A DNA stretch of 5,890 nucleotides from Treponema sp. UBA7570 (lineage in GTDB: Bacteria > Spirochaetota > Spirochaetia > Treponematales > Treponemataceae), in NCBI GenBank assembly GCA_002477955.1, contig DLLE01000037.1, positions 7,585-13,474 on the forward strand, written 5' to 3'. How positions within the stretch are numbered: position 1 is the first letter of the stretch; each line of letters begins with the position of its first letter. The notes below the pieces were generated by a model, which was not told where the DNA came from, ran no database searches, and saw nothing but the letters and a program-made list of their open reading frames with translations. Below, one piece after another: positions 1-4,645 of the stretch. A program made the translations under genes and the position numbers.

Positions 1-3
1 GAC

Positions 4-23
4 GTGTTCGCTAAAGCGAACGC
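4..23. repeat. Small inverted repeat at the left edge
   Basis: GTTCGCT (6-12) and AGCGAAC (15-21) are perfect reverse complements around a two-base centre. G4-C23 and a T5/G22 wobble extend the stem. In RNA the loop would need to open the innermost pair or two. It directly abuts the first hairpin of the structured element at 23-144 and may belong to it, but the second element copy has nothing comparable at this position. No T-run follows on either side within view, so I do not call it a terminator. Sequence left of base 1 would be needed to tell what it belongs to. Confidence 0.45.
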
Positions 24-144
24 CTTGTCCTTGCGGACAAGGGATTGGAGTACCGCCGGAGGCGTTCCGGAGTGCAACGCAGGAATGGAGCACGAAGACG
101 CGGAAGTACGGAAAGCCCGGTTTTTGCGAAAGCAAAAATGGCCC
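23..144 (+). repeat. Structured intergenic element, copy 1
   Basis: First of two related elements in the window. It shares with copy 2 the 15-base block GGACAAGGGATTGGA (35-49) and the 14-base block AAAGCCCGGTTTTT (112-125), followed after a variable hairpin by AAAAATGGCCC (134-144). The 62 bases between the two blocks are more diverged (60 bases in copy 2) but keep a similar layout. Three hairpins are visible. The first is CCTTGTCC/GGACAAGG (23-30/35-42, loop TTGC). The second is CGCC/GGCG (54-57/61-64, loop GGA). The third is TTTTTGC/GCAAAAA (121-127/132-138) closed by a GAAA tetraloop. The T-run is on the 5' arm and the A-run on the 3' arm, opposite to an intrinsic terminator. The element ends 15 bases before the metN ribosome binding site. 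Whether it acts as RNA, DNA or a non-autonomous mobile repeat is unknown. No ORF is supported inside it. Confidence 0.75.
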
Positions 145-159
145 AAAAAATTTAAATAT

Positions 160-164
160 GGAGG
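160..164 (+). promoter_or_regulatory. Shine-Dalgarno site that sets the metN start
   Basis: GGAGG lies five bases (TTTTT) upstream of an in-frame GTG at 170. The only in-frame ATG, at 158, overlaps this GGAGG and has no Shine-Dalgarno sequence of its own, only A/T-rich sequence and the element. Translation is therefore most likely to begin at GTG 170. Confidence 0.75.
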
Positions 165-169
165 TTTTT

Positions 170-1210
170 GTGGCAATTATTGAATTAAAAAACATAACCA
201 AAACTTTTGAGCAGGACGGAAAAATTTTTGACGCGGTTAAAGATGCTTCTGTTTCGGTTGAAAAAGGCGAGATTTATGGAATTATCGGTTTTAGCGGGGC
301 AGGGAAGTCGACTTTGGTGCGGACGATTAACCTTCTTGGAAGACCGACTTCTGGACAAGTGATTGTAAAAGGCAAGGATTTTCTTTCGCTTTCGGAAAAA
401 GAACTGAGGCAGGAACGAAAAAAAATTGGAATGATTTTTCAGCATTTTAATTTGATGAAAAGCCGCAATGTTTTTGAAAATGTCGCTTTTCCGTTAAAAC
501 ATTCTGGACTTTCTAAGGAGGAGATTTCGCAAAAAGTTCATTCGCTTTTGGAGCTTGTAGAAATTAACGACAAGGATAAAAATTTTCCGTCGCAGCTTTC
601 CGGCGGCCAAAAACAGCGTGTTGCGATTGCCCGCGCTCTTGCCAATGATCCGGACATTTTGCTTTGCGACGAAGCGACGAGCGCGCTTGATCCGACGACG
701 ACAAAGGCGATTTTAAAACTTCTAAAAAAATTGAATAAAAAACTTGGGCTTACGATTGTGATTATTACGCACCAGATGGAAGTTATAAAAGAGATTTGCG
801 ACAAAGTTGCGGTTATGGAACGCGGAAAAATTGTTGAGAAGGGAGATGTGTTCAATATTTTTGCAAATCCACAGAACGAAGTTACAAAACGCTTTATTAA
901 GGCGACTTCGAGCTTAACAAAAATCGAGGAATTGATTGAAGAAGACAGCCCTGTTGTTCATCTGGAAAAAGGCGAATATCTTGTACGTTTTTCGTATATT
1001 CAAAAAAACGTGAGCGAGCCTTTAATCAGCGCAACTTCGCGGATTTACGATGTGACGATGAATATTATTTTTGCAGAAATCGAAATTGTTCAGAATGCGC
1101 CGATCGGTGGAACAATTGCAATTATTAGCGGAAAAAAAGAAGCGATTGAACGCGCTCTTGAACATATCCGCGAAGAAAATGTTGGTGTGGAGGTTTTAAA
1201 AAATGCTTGA
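170..1210 (+). CDS. metN: Methionine ABC importer, ATP-binding protein MetN
   Basis: This is the cytoplasmic ATPase that powers methionine uptake with permease MetI and binding protein MetQ. From the GTG start the protein has 346 residues, close to the usual MetN length of about 345. Visible motifs are Walker A GFSGAGKST (40-48), Q-loop Gln91 in IFQHFNLM, ABC signature LSGGQKQR (143-150), Walker B ILLCDEAT (163-170, with Asp167 and the catalytic Glu168), D-loop SALD (171-174) and switch His201. After the ATPase core, about residues 262-344 form a C-terminal extension matching the NIL domain of MetN proteins. In the E. coli transporter this domain binds methionine and inhibits transport when internal methionine is high; the same feedback is inferred here. 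The stop codon overlaps the metI start by 8 bases, which indicates coupled translation. No promoter is visible between the upstream element and the gene, so the promoter probably lies within the element or left of the window. An ATG at 158 would add four residues but is less likely. Confidence 0.95.
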   Translation: MAIIELKNITKTFEQDGKIFDAVKDASVSVEKGEIYGIIGFSGAGKSTLVRTINLLGRPTSGQVIVKGKDFLSLSEKELRQERKKIGMIFQHFNLMKSRNVFENVAFPLKHSGLSKEEISQKVHSLLELVEINDKDKNFPSQLSGGQKQRVAIARALANDPDILLCDEATSALDPTTTKAILKLLKKLNKKLGLTIVIITHQMEVIKEICDKVAVMERGKIVEKGDVFNIFANPQNEVTKRFIKATSSLTKIEELIEEDSPVVHLEKGEYLVRFSYIQKNVSEPLISATSRIYDVTMNIIFAEIEIVQNAPIGGTIAIISGKKEAIERALEHIREENVGVEVLKNA

Positions 1211-1889
1211 GTTTTTGACAAAAATTCTTCCGAACTTGATGGCGAACAAGCGTTATGTGAATTTTGGAATTTCGATTGTTCAAACTTTGCAGATGACGCT
1301 CTGGTCTGGCACGATAAGTTTTGTTTTGGGGCTTGTCTTTGGAATTACTCTTGTTGTTACCAAAAAAGGAGCGATTCTCGAAAATAAAATTGTTTATCAG
1401 ATTTTGGATAAACTGATAAATTTTTTCCGCTCGATTCCGTTCATTATTTTGCTTACGGGAGTTATGCCGTTGAGCCGGCTTATTATGGGAACTTCGATCG
1501 ATGTTCGCGGTGCGATTGTGCCTTTGGTTTTTGGAACTGTGCCGTTTTTTAGCCGGCAGATTGAAACCGCTCTTGCGGAAGTTGATTCTGGTCTTGTCGA
1601 AGCGGCCGTGAGCATGGGATTGAGTCCGTGGGATATTGTTCTTAGGGTTTACCTAAAAGAAAGCATTGGCCCGATTGTCCGCGGAACTATGATTACGACG
1701 GTAAGTTTAATTGGATTGACGGCAATGGCAGGGGCAGTTGGAGCTGGCGGTCTTGGAAATTTTGCGATTCAGTACGGACACGATATGAATATGCAGGACA
1801 TAACCTGGCTTACAATTATTTTGCTTGTCATTGTTGTAAATCTTATTCAATGGGCAGGCACAAATTTTATAAAAAAACACACGCATTAA
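1203..1889 (+). CDS. metI: Methionine ABC importer, permease MetI
   Basis: This is the inner-membrane permease that forms the methionine channel, as a dimer with two MetN subunits. It has 228 residues against about 217 in E. coli MetI. Strongly hydrophobic segments lie near residues 23-52, 68-94, 102-122, 160-187 and 201-222, consistent with the five-helix MetI fold. The cytoplasmic coupling loop carries the EAA motif of importer permeases (VEAAVSMGLSPWDIVLRVYL, starting at residue 132), which docks into MetN. The C-terminal part contains the family-typical AGAVGAGGLGNFAIQYG stretch (176-192). The ATG lies inside the last codons of metN, with GGAGG at 1189-1193 nine bases upstream, so both genes are on one transcript. 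No intrinsic terminator follows the gene; the downstream sequence is only A-rich, so some read-through into metQ is possible. Confidence 0.95.
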   Translation: MLEFLTKILPNLMANKRYVNFGISIVQTLQMTLWSGTISFVLGLVFGITLVVTKKGAILENKIVYQILDKLINFFRSIPFIILLTGVMPLSRLIMGTSIDVRGAIVPLVFGTVPFFSRQIETALAEVDSGLVEAAVSMGLSPWDIVLRVYLKESIGPIVRGTMITTVSLIGLTAMAGAVGAGGLGNFAIQYGHDMNMQDITWLTIILLVIVVNLIQWAGTNFIKKHTH

Positions 1890-1926
1890 AAAAAATTGCT
1901 TAAAAAAACAAAAAAATAAAAAACTA

Positions 1927-1955
1927 TTGAATAAAAAAACTAAAAGTAGTATAAA
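1927..1955 (+). promoter_or_regulatory. Predicted sigma70-type promoter of metQ
   Basis: A -35 box TTGAAT (1927-1932, four of six matches to TTGACA) and a -10 box TATAAA (1950-1955, five of six matches to TATAAT) are separated by exactly 17 bases. Immediately upstream, about 1900-1924, are successive A-tracts (runs of A broken by single C or T), which resemble an UP element for the RNA polymerase alpha subunit. Transcription would start near 1962, giving a leader of about 80 bases. The background is very A/T-rich, so box matches are cheap; the correct spacing together with the A-tract is what supports the call. Confidence 0.55.
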
Positions 1956-1970
1956 CAAAAATATAGTTTA

Positions 1971-2034
1971 CCTAGTGATTTGCTAGGGAATAAAAACAAA
2001 AGGCTGATTTCAAAAATACGGTCTTTTAAGGGAG
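1971..2034 (+). promoter_or_regulatory. metQ leader with two small hairpins and ribosome binding site
   Basis: The leader downstream of the predicted promoter contains CCTAG/CTAGG (1971-1975/1983-1987, 7-base loop). TTTA before it and TAAA after it could extend this stem across a three-base GAA bulge. It also contains AAAAGGC/GTCTTTT (1998-2004/2021-2027, seven pairs including one G-U, 16-base loop). The second stem ends two bases before the ribosome binding site GGGAG (2030-2034), which is six bases from the metQ ATG. I looked for SAM-I riboswitch and T-box core motifs and saw neither. The stems are short and A/U-rich, so a regulatory role is possible but weakly supported. Confidence 0.3.
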
Positions 2035-2040
2035 ATTCTT

Positions 2041-2883
2041 ATGAAAAAAAACATTGCAATTTTGGCAAGTGCGCTTGCACTTATTTCGGTTTTTTTTACT
2101 TCTTGCGGTGAAAAAAAATCAAACACAGTAAAGCTTGGCGTTGTCGGGGCAATGTACGAAGAAATTTGGAAACCTGCAAAAGAAGCGCTCAAGGCAGAAG
2201 GAATTGACCTTCAGATTGTGCTTTTTACAGATTACAGCACACCAAATACAGCGCTTGCAAACAACGACATTGACCTTAACGCTTTCCAGCACAGAATTTT
2301 TTTGGAAGCAGATTCGGCTTCCCGCGGATACAATTTAAAAATTATCGGAAACACATTCATTATTCCGCTCAACCTTTATTCAACAAAAGTAAAATCTGTA
2401 GCAGAGCTTAAAGAAGGCGCAGTTGTTGCAATTCCGGACGATGTTACAAACGGCGGGCGCGCGCTCAAAGTTTTGCAGGCGGCAGGACTGGTAACTCTCA
2501 ACGAAAATGCCGGTTTTAATCCGAGAATCAACGACGTTCTTACAAGCAAAGTTCAAATTAAAGAACTCAAGGCAAACACAATTCCTTCGGCGTTGCCAGA
2601 CGTAGACGCGGCGATTATCAACGGAAACTATGCTCTGAGCTTTGGAATAAAAACAGAAAGCGCAATTTTTGCCGACACAAGTCTTACAGAAAAAAATTAC
2701 TGGAACTTGATTGCCGCAAATGCCGAAAGTCTCAAAGATTCAGCAAAGGTGGAGCTTTTCCGCAAAGTCGTAGCAGCCTTTCAAACAGCCGAAACCGAAA
2801 AAATCTTTAACGAAAATTACGGCGGATATTTTATCAAGGTAGGCTGGGACGAAGACGAGCTTTCTGCCCGCCTCTCAGAATAA
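2041..2883 (+). CDS. metQ: Methionine-binding lipoprotein MetQ (NlpA family)
   Basis: This is the substrate-binding lipoprotein that delivers methionine to MetNI. The 280-residue precursor has a lysine-led start, a hydrophobic stretch (residues 5-19) and a relaxed lipobox FTSC. Cleavage before Cys22 would leave a lipid-anchored protein in the periplasm. Bulky Phe at the -3 position of the lipobox is tolerated in spirochaetes. The mature part matches the NlpA/MetQ family throughout: KLGVVGAMYEEIWKPAKEAL (31-50), the pocket segment from FTDYSTPN to LNAFQH (62-84), IPDDVTNGGRAL (131-142), AIINGNYAL (191-199) and C-terminal GGYFIKVGW (261-269). By motif position, Arg140 and Asn194 are candidates for contacting the ligand carboxylate and amino groups. 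TpN32 of Treponema pallidum is a characterised methionine-binding member of this family. The gene follows metNI but has its own promoter and terminator, so the binding protein can be made in excess over the permease. L-methionine is the likely ligand; D-methionine or small peptides, known for other members, are not excluded. Confidence 0.94.
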   Translation: MKKNIAILASALALISVFFTSCGEKKSNTVKLGVVGAMYEEIWKPAKEALKAEGIDLQIVLFTDYSTPNTALANNDIDLNAFQHRIFLEADSASRGYNLKIIGNTFIIPLNLYSTKVKSVAELKEGAVVAIPDDVTNGGRALKVLQAAGLVTLNENAGFNPRINDVLTSKVQIKELKANTIPSALPDVDAAIINGNYALSFGIKTESAIFADTSLTEKNYWNLIAANAESLKDSAKVELFRKVVAAFQTAETEKIFNENYGGYFIKVGWDEDELSARLSE

Positions 2884-2894
2884 AAATCAGGCTC

Positions 2895-2925
2895 AAACCT
2901 CCGGACTTTTTGTTTGGAGGTTTTT
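2895..2925 (+). terminator. Intrinsic terminator after metQ
   Basis: AAACCTCC (2895-2902) pairs perfectly with GGAGGTTT (2916-2923) across a 13-base loop, and the 3' arm runs into TTTTT (2921-2925). It lies 12 bases after the metQ stop codon. The T-run is short and partly inside the stem, and the loop is long, so termination may be incomplete. It marks the end of the metQ unit and implies that the flavoenzyme gene needs another promoter or relies on read-through. Confidence 0.75.
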
Positions 2926-2940
2926 GCAATTAAAAAAAAG

Positions 2941-3023
2941 GAGGGGAGGGGAAAGTCTTCCCCTGCGCGTCCACTTTGTTGGCCGCTACCCCTTCTAGCG
3001 GGGACACCCCCGCAACGCCCCGA
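2941..3023. repeat. G/C-rich hairpin-dense intergenic element, single copy
   Basis: About 80 bases of G/C-rich sequence sit between A-rich flanks. The stretch contains AGGGGAA/TTCCCCT (2947-2953/2958-2964, loop AGTC), CCGCTA/TAGCGG (2983-2988/2996-3001, loop CCCCTTC) and GCGGGG/CCCCGC (2998-3003/3008-3013, loop ACAC). The last two share bases 2998-3001, so they are mutually exclusive. Composition and stem density resemble a dispersed intergenic repeat, but only one copy is in view and it has no similarity to the other element family here. The flavoenzyme reading frame stays open through it back to a TTG at 2914. That extension (47 residues, Pro/Arg/Lys-rich) has no counterpart in the enzyme family and is judged non-coding. 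No convincing promoter was found between 2926 and 3054. Confidence 0.5.
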
Positions 3024-3054
3024 TTTTATCCGTTTAAAAAGGAAATGTATTTAT

Positions 3055-4452
3055 ATGGAAGAAGTTAAACAACTTTCAAAAATTATAAAAGACGAAAGCC
3101 GGATTATTTACGGTGAAAAAATTGAAAAAAAATTTCTTTCGGATACTTTGGGCCGCAAACAGGGAAGTGCATCAGCTCTTGTTTTTGTAAAGTCAACGCA
3201 GGAAGTGAGCGAAGTTTTAAAATTTGCCCACAAAAATAAAATTCCTGTAACTCCGCGTGGAGCAGGAACAAATCTTGTAGGTTCGACAGTTCCGTTTGAA
3301 AATGCAATTATAATCGATTTTTCACAGATGAACAGAATTCTCGAAATCGACAGGGAAAATTTTACAGCGACTGTTGAACCGGGCGTTATTTTGCAGGATT
3401 TTCAAAAATATGTAGAAAGCCTTGGACTTTTTTATCCGCCAGATCCCGGCGAAAAAATGGCATCAATCGGTGGAAACATAGCGACAAATGCCGGCGGAAT
3501 GCGTGCTGTAAAATATGGCGTCACAAGAAATTATGTAATGGGACTGGAACTTGTTCTTGCGGACGGAACAGTAATTCAAACAGGCTCAAAAAACCGCAAA
3601 GATACAACTGGCCTTGATATAAAAGACCTTGTGATTGGTTCTGAAGGAACACTTGCCGTCATAACAAAATGTCTTTTAAAACTCGTTGGCAAACCTGAAA
3701 GTTCTGCGAGCCTATTAATTTCGTACGACAGTCTTAAGGCTGGAATTGAATCTGTTCCGCTGATTTTAAAGGCAAATATAAATCCGACCGCAGTTGAATT
3801 TATAGAACGAAAAGTTGTCGAAATGGGCGAAAGTTTTTTAAATAGCGTAAGTCCTGCCGAAAAAAACATTCATTATCCTGATACTGATTGCAAAGCCTAT
3901 CTTTTGATTACATTTGACGGAAGCAGGGCAGAAATTGACGCTGCGATTTTAAAATTAAAAGAAATTGTAAAAAATATAAGCCGCGGTTTTTTTGTTCTGA
4001 ACGACACAGAACAAAGCGCAAATATTTGGCGTGTGCGCGGTTGTCTTGTAAAATCTGTGGAAGCGGTGAGCGAGCAGGAACCTTTGGACATTGTTGTGCC
4101 GATTAGCCAGGTTGATAAATTTGTAAAGTATGTAAACAGGCTCGAAGCTGAAACTGGCATGCAAATGATAAGTTTTGGACACGCCGGCGACGGAAATGTT
4201 CATTTGTGTGTGGTTCGTGGCAGCCGAAGCGAAGAAGCCTGGCAAAAAGAATTGCACGAAAACCTTAAAAAACTGTATGAGCAGACGCACAGTCTTGGAG
4301 GCTTGATTTCTGGTGAACACGGACTTGGTGTGAGCAAGCGTGAATTTTTCTTTGGACAAACTCCACAGAAAAATGTAGCATTGATGAACGCTATAAAACA
4401 GGCATTTGATCCGGAAAAAATATTAAACAGAAAAATTAGCTATGTAAAATAG
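3055..4452 (+). CDS. FAD-linked 2-hydroxyacid oxidase/dehydrogenase (GlcD / D-lactate dehydrogenase family)
   Basis: This is a flavoenzyme that oxidises a 2-hydroxy acid such as D-lactate, glycolate or a longer analogue to the 2-oxo acid. From ATG 3055 it has 465 residues, typical for the family; a weak AAGGAAA ribosome site lies about 10 bases upstream. The N-terminal PCMH-type FAD-binding domain (about 36-213) carries PRGAGTNLVG (67-76) and the segment from PPDPGEKMASIGG to NAGG (128-148). The C-terminal FAD-oxidase domain (about 214-457) carries GHAGDGNVH (375-383), whose His376 and His383 belong to the metal/substrate site in this family, then GEHGLG (420-425) with His422, and FDPEKILN (451-458). 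No signal peptide is seen, so it is cytoplasmic or peripheral at the membrane. No glcE, glcF or etfAB lies in view, so neither the glycolate oxidase complex nor an electron-bifurcating lactate dehydrogenase can be assigned, and the electron acceptor is unknown. Its neighbours are a methionine importer and an aminotransferase, which may hint at a 2-hydroxy acid derived from an amino acid. Confidence 0.9.
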   Translation: MEEVKQLSKIIKDESRIIYGEKIEKKFLSDTLGRKQGSASALVFVKSTQEVSEVLKFAHKNKIPVTPRGAGTNLVGSTVPFENAIIIDFSQMNRILEIDRENFTATVEPGVILQDFQKYVESLGLFYPPDPGEKMASIGGNIATNAGGMRAVKYGVTRNYVMGLELVLADGTVIQTGSKNRKDTTGLDIKDLVIGSEGTLAVITKCLLKLVGKPESSASLLISYDSLKAGIESVPLILKANINPTAVEFIERKVVEMGESFLNSVSPAEKNIHYPDTDCKAYLLITFDGSRAEIDAAILKLKEIVKNISRGFFVLNDTEQSANIWRVRGCLVKSVEAVSEQEPLDIVVPISQVDKFVKYVNRLEAETGMQMISFGHAGDGNVHLCVVRGSRSEEAWQKELHENLKKLYEQTHSLGGLISGEHGLGVSKREFFFGQTPQKNVALMNAIKQAFDPEKILNRKISYVK

Positions 4453-4476
4453 GATTTTCTGGTACAAAGAGAGCGG

Positions 4477-4614
4477 CTTTTGTTTTTACGGACAAGGGAT
4501 TGGAAGGGCGGCAAAGCCGTTGCGGAACGAAGTGGAGCAATGCAGGCGAAAGCCAGAACCCTGCAAAGCCCGGTTTTTGTCAGCCAGCTTTGTTGGCTGA
4601 CAAAAATGGCCCGG
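4477..4614 (+). repeat. Structured intergenic element, copy 2
   Basis: Second copy, in the same orientation as copy 1. It carries the shared GGACAAGGGATTGGA (4490-4504) and AAAGCCCGGTTTTT (4565-4578) blocks and AAAAATGGCCC (4602-4612). The first hairpin is CTTTTGT/ACAAGGG (4477-4483/4492-4498, two G-U pairs). The second is CGGC/GCCG (4509-4512/4516-4519, loop AAA). The third is a perfect 13-pair stem, TTTTTGTCAGCCA (4574-4586) with TGGCTGACAAAAA (4594-4606). This copy also has an inner GGC-GAAA-GCC hairpin (4545-4554), partly enclosed by TGCAG/CTGCA (4541-4545/4561-4565). GCCCGG occurs directly on both sides of the third hairpin (4568-4573 and 4609-4614). The element ends 31 bases before the aminotransferase start. 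It fills most of the 193-base gap; the 24 bases before it (4453-4476) show no clear terminator for the flavoenzyme gene. Confidence 0.75.
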
Positions 4615-4645
4615 AATATTAAAAATAATTAGATGGAAGGCAAAA

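Noticed and set aside
1..150. CRISPR array, tRNA or riboswitch of a known class in the left intergenic region
   Set aside because: There are no regularly spaced identical repeats, no cloverleaf and no recognised aptamer core; the sequence is explained by the element shared with 4477-4614.
1886..1945. Long A-rich stretch after metI as a possible terminator or origin-like region
   Set aside because: There is no hairpin before it and the run is A, not T, on the coding strand. There are no DnaA-box-like repeats. It is better read as an UP-element-like tract for the metQ promoter.
2135..2338. Plus-strand 67-codon frame inside metQ
   Set aside because: It is an out-of-frame overlap with a clear MetQ protein and has no recognisable domain.
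159..2926. Identical 12-base string TGGAGGTTTTTG at 159-170 and 2915-2926
   Set aside because: The first is a ribosome binding site plus start and the second is the 3' arm of the metQ terminator. The surroundings differ and both are low-complexity G/T sequence, so I treat the match as coincidence rather than a repeat.
3955..4359. Long minus-strand open frame (134 codons) opposite the flavoenzyme gene
   Set aside because: It lies wholly inside a strongly recognised plus-strand gene, has no family-like motifs, and is explained as a shadow frame. The same holds for the other minus-strand open frames over metN, metI, metQ and the aminotransferase.
4463..4487. ACAAA...TTTGT followed by T-run as terminator of the flavoenzyme gene
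   Set aside because: The stem is only about five A/T-rich pairs with a poor loop, and the same T-rich bases pair better with ACAAGGG in the element's first hairpin.
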